NCBI GenBank assembly: GCA_044220875.1
Contig: JBGAQH010000002.1
Coordinates: 1 to 64,000, forward strand
Reading direction: 5' to 3'
Length of the DNA: 64,000 nt
DNA from: JAEUIT01 sp044220875
GTDB lineage: Bacteria > Planctomycetota > Phycisphaerae > Phycisphaerales > SM1A02
The translations under genes were made by a program, and so were the position numbers. Shown in pieces: positions 44,047-52,132 of this stretch (within the stretch, counting starts at the first letter, position 1; the number at the start of each line of letters is the position of its first letter). The notes under the pieces were generated by a model. It was not told the DNA's origin. It was given only the letters and a program-made list of their open reading frames with translations, and searched no databases.

Positions 44047-45204
44047 ATGAGCCCTCGCACCTCTCCGCCCCCAACGGGCATCGCACGCGTTCGCACGTTC
44101 GTTTCCGTCGTCGCAGCTTCGCTCGCGCTCGCGTCATGGGCCTGGGCCGGAGGATCCACGGTCGACGTACCGACCGTCGCGCCGGGGTTCTGCATCCAGC
44201 CGCTCGCCACCGTGGCGACCCGCGATCTGGCGTGGGGACCGGGCGGAGCGTGGGGCAACGATCTCTACGCGTCCACGAGCGACGCCATCATTCGCATCGC
44301 GCCCGACGGATCGATGTCGACGCTCGCCTCCGGGCTTGCGCAGCCCTCGGGCATTGCCTTCAGCGCCAGCAAGGCGTTCGGTGACTATCTCTATGTCGCG
44401 CTCGACGGGACGGAGACGATCGTTCGCATTGACGCCACAGGCGTCGTTCACCCCTTTGCGATCTATCCGGCGGCGGCCTTCATCGATCTGATGGACGTGA
44501 TGTTCGGTCCGGGCGTGGCCGGCTACACCTCTGACCTGTACGTGACCGATCTCGGCGGATGTGGCTGCACCCCGGGACGCATCTACCGTTTCGATCCGTC
44601 GGGTGTGCCCAACGTTGTCCTCATCGACAATGGCGAGAGCCCGACCGGCCTGGGAATCGCGAGCGGCGGAGAGTTCGGATCGGGGACGGTTCTGTACGCC
44701 GACGTCGCGAACGGCGCTTCCGACGACGGCGCATTCTGGGTGAGCCCACCGGCGGGTCCGCCCGTCCTCTTCCACTCCGCCGCTGGGACCCAGCTCTTCA
44801 ATCCGCAATCGATCGCCCAAGGAAGCGGCGGAGCCTTCGGAACCGATCTTTACCTCGGCGATCTCGGCAACTTCTCGGATGGGACGGTGAGCTTCTTCGT
44901 GTCGCGACGTGCGGAGAACGGGTTCCTCGCGCCGTTCGTCTCGGGACTGGTCGTCTCGGGCTACTACGAAGGACGGCTGGCGATGGCTCCGTCCGGGTCG
45001 GTTCTTGCCGTCAACAGTTCGACGACCGTCTACGAGGTGTATCCCACAACGAGCCCCGATCTCACGGGCGACGGACACGTCGACGCCGCCGACCTCGCGC
45101 TCCTGCTCGGCGAGTGGCAGCGCACGACCAGCGTCGCCGACCTCAACTGCGACGGCGCGGTCGACGCGGCGGATCTCGCGGTGCTGCTCGGCGCATGGGG
45201 CTGA
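44047..45204 (+). CDS. Secreted beta-propeller protein with dockerin-like tail
   Basis: This 385-residue protein has a signal peptide at about 12-35 (VRTFVSVVAASLALASWAWA). Residues 36-325 contain repeats of the NHL/SMP-30 propeller type (DLAWGPGGAWGNDLYASTSD, GIAFSASKAFGDYLYVALDG, SIAQGSGGAFGTDLYLGDLG), with recurring G-x-x-x-G-x-D/Y-L-Y. The C-terminus has two dockerin-like repeats (DLTGDGHVDAADLALLLG, DLNCDGAVDAADLAVLLG). TAGACT ends eight bases before ATG 44047, so a leaderless transcript is possible; no Shine-Dalgarno sequence is seen. Substrate or ligand unknown. Confidence 0.85.
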   Translation: MSPRTSPPPTGIARVRTFVSVVAASLALASWAWAGGSTVDVPTVAPGFCIQPLATVATRDLAWGPGGAWGNDLYASTSDAIIRIAPDGSMSTLASGLAQPSGIAFSASKAFGDYLYVALDGTETIVRIDATGVVHPFAIYPAAAFIDLMDVMFGPGVAGYTSDLYVTDLGGCGCTPGRIYRFDPSGVPNVVLIDNGESPTGLGIASGGEFGSGTVLYADVANGASDDGAFWVSPPAGPPVLFHSAAGTQLFNPQSIAQGSGGAFGTDLYLGDLGNFSDGTVSFFVSRRAENGFLAPFVSGLVVSGYYEGRLAMAPSGSVLAVNSSTTVYEVYPTTSPDLTGDGHVDAADLALLLGEWQRTTSVADLNCDGAVDAADLAVLLGAWG

Positions 45205-45454
45205 GCGGTTGGCTGCTGGTTCGGCCATGGTGATGCGTTCGCCGTTCGGGCGTGGCGTGCTGACCCGGATCGCGCCGCGCGCCCCCGCTGCCCGTCGGAG
45301 GAGAGGTCGATGCCATCGAGCCGCAGCCTCCCTTCGCGCGACTCCGTCCGCCCAGTTGCCCACCGCAATTCAGGCGTGAGCCCGACAGTCGACCGACAGC
45401 CGAATGCGACAGTGCATGCTTCGGGAGCCACGACGTTCCCGAATGGCCGCCCTC

Positions 45455-45556
45455 ATGCCCGCACCCGCATCCGAATCGAGACGACGGTACGCCGTGGTGA
45501 CCGGCGCCTCGTCGGGCATCGGCCTCGAGGTGGCTCGCGAGCTCGATCATCGCGAC
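45455..45556 (+). pseudogene. N-terminal fragment of a short-chain dehydrogenase/reductase
   Basis: From ATG 45455 the frame encodes the Rossmann start of an SDR: RRYAVVTGASSGIGLEVARE, with the TGxxxGIG cofactor motif intact, then LDHR. The similarity stops where the palindromic repeat begins at about 45557. The catalytic YxxxK part is absent here but a matching fragment lies at 51.6-52.0 kb on the same strand. Confidence 0.7.
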
Positions 45557-45700
45557 CCTTTCTCTTCCCGTGTCCACCGTGTCTCCGTGAGAAATTCTCT
45601 GGGAGCCATTCGACAGGCCCGTGCGCGCCCCGGCTGTCGTGACTCCACGCGATGTCCACCAGAGATTCTCTCACGGAGGCACAGAGAACACGGGAAGAGG
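45557..45700. repeat. Dispersed palindromic repeat, CACGGAGG type (copy 4)
   Basis: The left arm (CCTTTCTCTTCCCGTGTCCA from 45557, through GTCTCCGTGAGAAATTCTCT) and the right arm (AGAGATTCTCTCACGGAGGC, then ACAGAGAACACGGGAAGAGG to about 45700) are reverse complements. The order of the arms is reversed compared with the copy at 31.4 kb. It directly abuts the SDR fragment. Confidence 0.85.
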
Positions 45701-45745
45701 CGGTCAACGGCGCGCAGCTGCTTTCTCCCGCCGCATCTGTACGGG

Positions 45746-45787
45746 GACAAAACATAGGTAACACCTGTGACAGGACATGGGTAACAC
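45746..45787. mobile_element. Direct repeats resembling an IS terminus
   Basis: Two 19-base direct repeats, GACAAAACATAGGTAACAC (45746-45764) and GACAGGACATGGGTAACAC (45769-45787), lie at 23-base spacing. Similar reiterated sequences occur at the ends of some IS481-type insertion sequences. No intact transposase lies beside them, so this is probably a solo or decayed end. Confidence 0.4.
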
Positions 45788-45920
45788 TCGGCCTCCCACT
45801 CGGGAGGCTCTGCCACGCCATGGAATGAGTGTTGCCAAGTGGACCTGAGACGTGAGGCCGTTGGCGTCATAGACACCAAGATCGCTCACGCCGTGACCGC
45901 CCGATCGCTCGCGTCTCCTC

Positions 45921-46817
45921 TTATGACTCGATCCGCGCAAGCGCCTCGCTCAAGCTCGCGGCAGCTTCAATCAAGTCGCGTTCGATCTCGAAGGTGGGTT
46001 CCATCAAACGGTGCAGCAACTCTCGCTCCTTCGCTCCCTCGGGCCCCAGTCCGTCGGACAGGACGGTCGCGAGTTCGCGCATCTCGCTCTGGCCTGCCAA
46101 TGACCAGCGAATGCCCTCGCGGAGGTGCCGGAACTCGTGGATCCGGTTCTGGTTCGCGGGATCCTTCTTCGGTTCGGCAATGCTGGCGAGCTCGGCCAGC
46201 AGCTTGTTCGCCCTCGCCAGCTGCTCCCTCATGCCTGGCAGGTTCATCCGGTGCTCAATCGCCTGCCGTGCCTCCGCCGCATGGCTACGGAGAAATGGCC
46301 CACGCGCCCCGATCTCATACGGAATGATCTCGACGACGGGCTCCCCTCCCTGAGAATCAGCGTGCGCGACTATCAGGTATTCCGCTCCGAGGACCGCTGT
46401 GAATGAAAGCGATTCGGTGAGGAGCGCGGAGTATGACTCCGCAGACACGCCGTCGAGTGGAATATCTCTACCAACCGAGATGCGCCACAGCGAGTGAGCC
46501 CTCTGCGCTCCCGGGGAGTAGACATCGAGAATCAGGAAGTCCAACCTCGGTCGAAGCGTGGGATGCTCCATCCAATCGCGGTCGGTGGGCGCCGGCGGAT
46601 GCGCCTGGGTGAGCGAGCAGCCCACCAGCTTTACATGCGCCATCGCGGTCAACAGCGTCACCCGATGGCCGGCACCCGGTGACGGCACCGGCGCGACCGT
46701 TACGGTCTTGCGCTCCGCCGCGTCTTGAATCGTCGGCCGCGCCGCCGCTGCGACCAGCATCGCAAGGGCCATCGCTCCCCAGCATCCCGCCTGAATCGAT
46801 CGATTCGTTGCCCTCAC
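45921..46817 (-). CDS. Exported protein of unknown function
   Basis: This 298-residue protein uses GTG 46817 as start, overlapping the upstream stop as GTGA, so it is coupled to the 306-aa gene. The N-terminus has a hydrophobic segment (CWGAMALAMLVAAAARP, residues 12-28) that acts as a signal peptide or anchor. The middle is beta-rich (VTLLTAMAHVKLVGCSLTQA, then LDFLILDVYS) and the C-terminal third is helical. No domain is recognised. An upstream ATG at 46967 would overlap the previous gene by about 150 bases and is less likely. Confidence 0.65.
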   Translation of the reverse strand: MRATNRSIQAGCWGAMALAMLVAAAARPTIQDAAERKTVTVAPVPSPGAGHRVTLLTAMAHVKLVGCSLTQAHPPAPTDRDWMEHPTLRPRLDFLILDVYSPGAQRAHSLWRISVGRDIPLDGVSAESYSALLTESLSFTAVLGAEYLIVAHADSQGGEPVVEIIPYEIGARGPFLRSHAAEARQAIEHRMNLPGMREQLARANKLLAELASIAEPKKDPANQNRIHEFRHLREGIRWSLAGQSEMRELATVLSDGLGPEGAKERELLHRLMEPTFEIERDLIEAAASLSEALARIES

Positions 46818-47734
46818 TTGAGCATCTCCGTCGTCAAGCGGTTCAGCCTGTTGACCTCTGGCGTGAGTTCGTCCACGCACGCCTGTGCATATGAAAGCAA
46901 TCCCTCGTACAGCGGTCGCTGCCCGGGCAATACGACATCCTTGAGGAAGAGCAACCTGCGAAGACACTCGGCGGCGGAGCTCTGCTGGAGTCGAACCGAG
47001 GCCGCAGCGGGCAGCGCCTTCTGATAGTCATGAAGGCGGCTCGTCCGCTCCATGCCGTTCGCTGCCTTGAAGCGATCGACCGCTACGGAGAGCGCGGTCA
47101 CGGCGCTCCTCCCCTCGGCGATGGACCGCTCATCCACCCTCGATAGCGGGAAGGCGATGTCATCCAGCATTACCTGTGCGTAGCGGGCGAAATAGCTCGA
47201 CCTCGCCTCCGGGGTGTCGCGCGTCACGAACATGGGCTCGCCTTCGACCTTCGCGACCAAGCAAGCGTCGCCGAGCCGGATGCCCGGCGGCAGAATTGCA
47301 CGAACGAGCTCTTGAAACTTCGATGGCGTGACGCTTGCGGGATCGAATCCGCGACCTCCACTCGCCCCCTGCGGCAGTCGAAATGACCCGAGCGACGAGA
47401 ACCTCTCTCTCTGCCAGAATCCGAGTTCCATGTGGCAGCGATCCGCCGTGCCGACTGGCCCCTCCTCCTCGGCATAGACGCCGACGAGGACACCGGCAAA
47501 GAGCCTGGGCAGTGCATCCATCGACCGCTTCTTCGCCGCAATCGGACGCTCGAGAGGAAACGGCGGAAGGGCGCTCAGCGAGGTCAGAGCGCGTTCATCC
47601 CCAGAGCTCGGCCCGCTTCCACCGCGAGCGAACGCCACGGAAATCAGGCCGACGATTCCAAAGGCGGCGGCGAGAAAACACGCCCGCGCGACCAGATCGG
47701 ATGCATCGGATCTGATCATCCGCCCCAGCGACAT
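46814..47734 (-). CDS. Exported or membrane-anchored protein of unknown function
   Basis: I start this 306-residue protein at ATG 47734 (MSLGRMIRSDASDLVARACF), which puts one hydrophobic segment (FLAAAFGIVGLISVAFARGG) near the N-terminus; ATG 47791 adds 19 residues. The rest is a mixed alpha/beta domain (ELGFWQRERFSSLGSFRLPQ, FVTRDTPEARSSYFARYAQV) and a helical end. It overlaps the following 298-aa gene by four bases. No family is recognised. The two genes form a private operon between the SDR/repeat debris and the FHA/kinase pair. Confidence 0.65.
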   Translation of the reverse strand: MSLGRMIRSDASDLVARACFLAAAFGIVGLISVAFARGGSGPSSGDERALTSLSALPPFPLERPIAAKKRSMDALPRLFAGVLVGVYAEEEGPVGTADRCHMELGFWQRERFSSLGSFRLPQGASGGRGFDPASVTPSKFQELVRAILPPGIRLGDACLVAKVEGEPMFVTRDTPEARSSYFARYAQVMLDDIAFPLSRVDERSIAEGRSAVTALSVAVDRFKAANGMERTSRLHDYQKALPAAASVRLQQSSAAECLRRLLFLKDVVLPGQRPLYEGLLSYAQACVDELTPEVNRLNRLTTEMLK

Positions 47735-48138
47735 TCCGCGGGTTGCTTCAGCACGCCTCCAACACACAGCAACGGTGTCGTTCGTCAGCACACATATGTT
47801 TATAGCCGAGAATGACCCCGGGACGCAAAGAGCACTCTCCTCGCCGGCGACGATTCCCTACGATCAATCCCCCCACGCCGACTGTCGTGGGGCCAGAACG
47901 CAATGAGCTCGAACTGGGTGTGCGGTGTGGATGCTCACGGTGAGCAGGCGTACCAGGCTTTCGTGAGCGCACGCGGTGTGGTCACGACGGCCGGAGTGCG
48001 CACGGGCGCGTCGAACGGCTCCCAGAGACGTTCTCACGGAGGCACAGACAACACGGGAAGAGAGGGTCGTGCGCTCGCACGCTCCCCGACGACCGGTCCC
48101 GACTGCGACGAGCGGTCCCCCTCAGCACCGCGCCACGC
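47735..48138. other. Intergenic region with one repeat arm
   Basis: No supported gene. A single arm of the dispersed repeat (GTTCTCACGGAGGCACAGAC, then AACACGGGAAGAGAGG) lies at about 48029-48067, without its inverted partner. A short open frame from 47903 (MSSNWVCGVDAHGEQAYQAF) runs into this arm and has no recognisable similarity. Confidence 0.45.
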
Positions 48139-48513
48139 TCACGGCCCCAACATTGTCGAGCGCTTCCACTCGTCCTTCTTCTTCGCCGCCTCGATCGCCG
48201 CCGAGGCGTCGGCGCAGTCGGCGGCCAGGTACATCAGCGTCGTGTCGCCGATCTTGATGCGATCGCCGTCGAGGAGCGGCGTGTCGAGCGTGATGGTCAC
48301 GCCGTTCACCGCAACGCCGTGCGCGCTGCGGTAATCGGCCGCGACATGCGTCTTTCGCCCCTGGTCATACCGCAGCTGAAGATGCGTGCGCGAGACGCGC
48401 GGGTCGAGCACCTGGAAGTTGCAGGAGTCGTCTCGTCCTATCGATACCAAGGGTTGGGTGAGCGGAAAGTGGGAGCCCTTGGTCGGGCCCTCGATCACGA
48501 CGAGCGTTGCCAT
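48139..48513 (-). CDS. FHA domain protein
   Basis: This 124-residue protein is almost entirely a forkhead-associated domain, which binds phosphothreonine peptides. The hallmarks are present: VSIGRDDSCNFQVLDPRVSR with the G-R and the S-R-x-H loop (SRTHLQL), then HGVAVNG with the conserved N-G, and GDRIKIGDTTLMYL. A charged tail of about 20 residues follows. ATG 48513 has GAGGAGA upstream. It is divergent from the Ser/Thr kinase at 48644, 130 bases away, so the FHA protein is a natural reader of that kinase's phosphorylation. Confidence 0.92.
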   Translation of the reverse strand: MATLVVIEGPTKGSHFPLTQPLVSIGRDDSCNFQVLDPRVSRTHLQLRYDQGRKTHVAADYRSAHGVAVNGVTITLDTPLLDGDRIKIGDTTLMYLAADCADASAAIEAAKKKDEWKRSTMLGP

Positions 48514-48643
48514 GTGCCGAATCTCCTCGCGGCCAAGAGTACCAGAGGATGGGGCGTTCTCTCGCCGTGCCGCTCGGACAACCTCGCGCGGGAATCGGAT
48601 TGCCGAGGCGTGAGGCTCTCGCCCGACCGTATACTCGCCCCCG

Positions 48644-51436
48644 ATGCAGCCGAGCGCGATCGGACCGTTCCAGCTCGTACGTGAACTCGGCCGGGGCGGC
48701 ATGGGGGTGGTCTTTCTCGCCCGCGATGCCCGCCTCGATCGCCATGTTGCGATCAAGGCCCTCTCCGCACCGCTTGCCCAGGAGCCCGACCGGCTCGCTC
48801 GCTTTCAGCGGGAAGCGAAAGTCCTGGCCTCGCTCAATCATCCGCGGATCGCCGCGATCTACGGCCTTGAGGAGGTCGAGGGCCACCTTTACCTCGTGCT
48901 CGAGTTCGTCGAAGGCGAGACGCTCGCGGAGCGCATGAACCGGGGCCGGCTTCCGGTCGACGAGGCCCTGCAGATCGCGCGGCAGATCGCCGACGCGCTG
49001 GAGGCCGCCCACGAGAAGGGGGTCATCCATCGCGATCTCAAGCCGGGCAACGTGATGCTCTCCCCCGGTGGTGACGTCAAGGTGCTCGACTTCGGACTCG
49101 CCCGCACCGCGGACGGCCCGAGCTCCTCGATCTCACGGCCGGTGACTTCCGACTCCCCGACGCTCGCCTCCTTCTCGACACCGGCGCCGGCGCACTCACC
49201 GACCATTCCCGGCGTGATCCTCGGCACCGCCGGGTACATGTCACCGGAGCAGGCCCGCGGCAAGCCCGTCGACAAGCGCTCGGACATCTTCTCGTTCGGC
49301 TGCGTCCTCTACGAGATGCTCGCCGGCAGCCGCCCGTTCGACGGCGAATCGCTGGCCGACGTCATCGGGGCGACGTTGCATCAGGAGTCCGACCTCGCGG
49401 CGCTGCCGCCGGAGACGCCGGCTCGCGTGCGCGAGCTCCTGAGCACCTGCCTCGCGAAGGACCGGCGGAATCGCCTGCATGACATCGCCGACGCTCGCGT
49501 CGCCATCGAGCGATCGCTCGACGGCAAGGAATGGACGCAGGCCGCCGCGACCGTATCGAACCGTTCGGGCTCGCTTGGCTGGGGCGTCGCGGCCGTCGCC
49601 GGATTCGCGCTCCTCACGGCGGGCTGGTTTGCGCGCGGCGCACTGATCCGCCCCCAACCCGCAGCGCCGGCGCAGACGTTTCGGGTCTCGACGACCGTGC
49701 CGTCCGAACCATCGCTCTCCTCCCTGGTCGCGATCGCCCCCGACGCGCGCTTCGTGATCTATCTCGCCCGCTTCCAGACCAAACGTGACAGCTCGAAGCC
49801 CGACGGAACCTTGGTCGTCCGCCGACTCGATCGCGACGGGTATGACGTGATTGCCGCCAGCGTCGGCGCGACCCAGGCGGCGCTCTCGCCGGACGGCCGC
49901 TCGATCGCCTTCCTCGCCGTCAGCGATCGCGCCGGGTCCAGGATTGCCCTCAAGAAGCTCCTCCTCGACGACGGCCGTCCCGTCGGCAACGCGGAGAAGC
50001 TCTGCGAACTCGAGGTCAATCCGTCGTCGAGCCTCTGCTGGAGCTCCGATCGCGAGATCGTCATCGCCTCGTCATGGCAAGGGACGATCCTCGCGATTCC
50101 CGCGTCGGGCGGCGAGCCTCGGGTCGTCCTCCGCGAGGAAAAGTCATCCGGCATGGAGAGTTGGGGTACGGTCATGCCCTTCATCGCGGGGAAATCGGTC
50201 CTCGCGACCCGGTGGGCGCTCTCCGGGAAGACGATCAAGGAGCGGACCGAGGTCATCGACCTCACGGCCGGAACGCGCACGCCCCTCTTGGCGAACGCCG
50301 GCGAAGCCCAACTCCTCGATGGCGACATTCTCCTCGCTCGGCGCTCCCGCGACACGCTCGTCGCGGAGCGCATCGATCTGTCGACGATGCAGATCGTCGG
50401 CGATCCGGTGACCCTCCCCGTTGGCGGCATGGAACCCGCGTTCTTCGTCTCGAAGAACGGGACGCTCGCGTGGACCAGCGGTTCGGGCGACATCTCGCAG
50501 CGCACCATGCTTTGGGTTGACCCGCAGGGCCACGCCCAACCGATCGACGCGCCGCCCCGCGCGTATGGCGATTTCGCGATTTCGCCCGACGGAAGCAGGA
50601 TGATCACCCAGCTCGACAACCCGAACGACGCCAACCTCCAGGCCGAGCTGTGGGTGCACGATTTCACGCGCGGCACCTTCACGCGCCTTTCGACCAAGGA
50701 GCCGGCATTCCCTCAGATCTGCTGGAGTCCGGACAGCGAGCGTATCGCGTATGGAACGATCAGCAACGAGGCGGCCTCGATTTGGATGCGCCGGGCCGAC
50801 GGATCGGGCGACGCGACGAAGCTCTTCACCCTGGATCGCGGTCAGACGCTTCTCGTACCGATGGCTTGGGCCCCGGACGGCGCGTCGATCGCGCTCCTGC
50901 AGGTCGATCTCACCACGAGTTCGACCGACATCCTCATGCTTGTGCGCCAGCAGGGGAGCGAGACATGGACGGCGCGACCCTACCTGGATTCGTCGGCAAA
51001 CGATGATGCGCTCGGCTTCTCGCCGGACGGGAAATGGGTCTCCTTCACAAGCGATGTGTCGGGACGACAGGAGCTCTATGTGCAGCGATTCACCGGCCCG
51101 GGGTCGGGAGCGGAGGATGCCTCGACCGGCCGGACACAGGTTTCGACCGGCGGAGCGGCGGGCGGCGGCTGGTGGAGCGCGGATGGCAAGGAGATTCGCT
51201 ATGTCGACGAGGAGCTCAATGCGCTAAGCGTGGACGTCCACTGCGAGCCACGCTTCTCCGTGAGCATGCCGAAGAAGCTGTTCGACATCCGGAAGTACAA
51301 CTACCGCGCGGCCTCGTACGCGCCGGATGGACGCCTGCTCATGGTGCTGAAGGGCGAGAACGAGCGGGCGTCGCGCATCGATCTGGCTGTGCATTTCCTC
51401 GACGAGCTTCGCGGCACACTGCCCGCGTCGAAATGA
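48644..51436 (+). CDS. Transmembrane Ser/Thr protein kinase with C-terminal TolB-like propeller
   Basis: This 930-residue kinase has its domain at residues 8-293: LGRGGMGVVFLARDARLDRH, K38 in HVAIKAL, HRDLKPGN at 129-136, DFG at 149-151 and GTAGYMSPEQARGK. A Ser/Thr/Pro-rich insert (158-190) sits between DFG and the activation segment end and could be autophosphorylated. The transmembrane helix is at about 313-331 (GWGVAAVAGFALLTAGWFA). The outer part (345-920) has PD40/WD40-like blades (ALSPDGRSIAFLAVSDRAGS, ICWSPDSERIAYGTIS, LGFSPDGKWVSFTSD). TATACT at 48630-48635 ends eight bases before ATG 48644, which suggests a leaderless transcript. An FHA gene lies divergently upstream. Confidence 0.93.
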   Translation: MQPSAIGPFQLVRELGRGGMGVVFLARDARLDRHVAIKALSAPLAQEPDRLARFQREAKVLASLNHPRIAAIYGLEEVEGHLYLVLEFVEGETLAERMNRGRLPVDEALQIARQIADALEAAHEKGVIHRDLKPGNVMLSPGGDVKVLDFGLARTADGPSSSISRPVTSDSPTLASFSTPAPAHSPTIPGVILGTAGYMSPEQARGKPVDKRSDIFSFGCVLYEMLAGSRPFDGESLADVIGATLHQESDLAALPPETPARVRELLSTCLAKDRRNRLHDIADARVAIERSLDGKEWTQAAATVSNRSGSLGWGVAAVAGFALLTAGWFARGALIRPQPAAPAQTFRVSTTVPSEPSLSSLVAIAPDARFVIYLARFQTKRDSSKPDGTLVVRRLDRDGYDVIAASVGATQAALSPDGRSIAFLAVSDRAGSRIALKKLLLDDGRPVGNAEKLCELEVNPSSSLCWSSDREIVIASSWQGTILAIPASGGEPRVVLREEKSSGMESWGTVMPFIAGKSVLATRWALSGKTIKERTEVIDLTAGTRTPLLANAGEAQLLDGDILLARRSRDTLVAERIDLSTMQIVGDPVTLPVGGMEPAFFVSKNGTLAWTSGSGDISQRTMLWVDPQGHAQPIDAPPRAYGDFAISPDGSRMITQLDNPNDANLQAELWVHDFTRGTFTRLSTKEPAFPQICWSPDSERIAYGTISNEAASIWMRRADGSGDATKLFTLDRGQTLLVPMAWAPDGASIALLQVDLTTSSTDILMLVRQQGSETWTARPYLDSSANDDALGFSPDGKWVSFTSDVSGRQELYVQRFTGPGSGAEDASTGRTQVSTGGAAGGGWWSADGKEIRYVDEELNALSVDVHCEPRFSVSMPKKLFDIRKYNYRAASYAPDGRLLMVLKGENERASRIDLAVHFLDELRGTLPASK

Positions 51437-51471
51437 GGCGGGCGCGATCGGGGTCCGCGCGGCAAGCGTGG

Positions 51472-51508
51472 CTCTCGCGGAGGCACGGAGGTCACGGGAA
51501 GGGAAGGG
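51472..51508 (+). repeat. Single arm of the dispersed repeat (copy 6)
   Basis: CTCTCGCGGAGGCACGGAGG and TCACGGGAAGGGAAGG match the outer arm of the copies at 31.4 and 45.7 kb. No inverted partner is seen nearby. It lies between the kinase stop and the SDR C-terminal fragment. Confidence 0.7.
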
Positions 51509-51609
51509 CGTGCGGCTGCTCCTGGAGCTCTCACCGCTCGCGCCGATCCGGAGGCGGCCGATGATGCGGCTCTGCGCATTCTCGCGGCCCACGGCGCCAG
51601 CGCCGCCTC

Positions 51610-52060
51610 ATGCAGGTCAACTCCTTCTCGCCGCTCTCCCTGATCCGCGCTCCTTTCCTCCATACTCGAGCTCGGCCGCAGACGCGTGGTCACTGTCGCC
51701 TCCTCGTCGGCGGAGATGGACCCGTGGGGCCACAACGGATACGCAGCCTCGAAGGCGGCGTTTCGCGCCCTCACTGAGACGCCGGAGGCCGAGTTCGGCC
51801 CCAAGGCATTCGCTTCTACTGCCTCTTGCCGGCCATTGTCGACACGCCCTACTTCGAGAAACGCGGGCTGCGGACGCCGTTCGCCCTGATGCGAATGAGG
51901 GCCATCCCGGAGCCCCCCCGTGCGAACGACGTATGCGATGCGATCGATCGCACGCGGATCTGGGTCTGCGTGCTCTGGCACCACCGACCGCTCGATGTGA
52001 CAGCATCGCTGATTCCGAGGTTGGCCCATCGAGCCGCTTCCGCACACAGCCGAGCGAGCG
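51610..52060 (+). pseudogene. C-terminal part of a short-chain dehydrogenase/reductase, frameshifted
   Basis: Three frames in succession give SDR sequence. From ATG 51610 MQVNSFSPLSLIRA is the helix after the NAG strand. From about 51670 comes RRRVVTVASSSAEMDPWGHN, then GYAASKAAFRALTETPEAEF, with the catalytic serine and YxxxK site. From about 51807 comes GIRFYCLLPAIVDTPYFEKR, the segment after the active site. At least two frameshifts separate these, so the gene is dead. It lacks the N-terminal Rossmann half, which is found at 45.46 kb. Confidence 0.75.
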
Positions 52061-52132
52061 ACTGGACGCCTGTCGCACCCACGAGTCGATCACGCCCGGG
52101 TCGACCCGCGGCGGACCAGCGGCGCGACTCGG

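Noticed and set aside
47903..48334. A 143-codon frame beginning MSSNWVCGVDAHGEQ
   Set aside because: It reads through a repeat arm and then antisense to the FHA gene; no similarity recognised.
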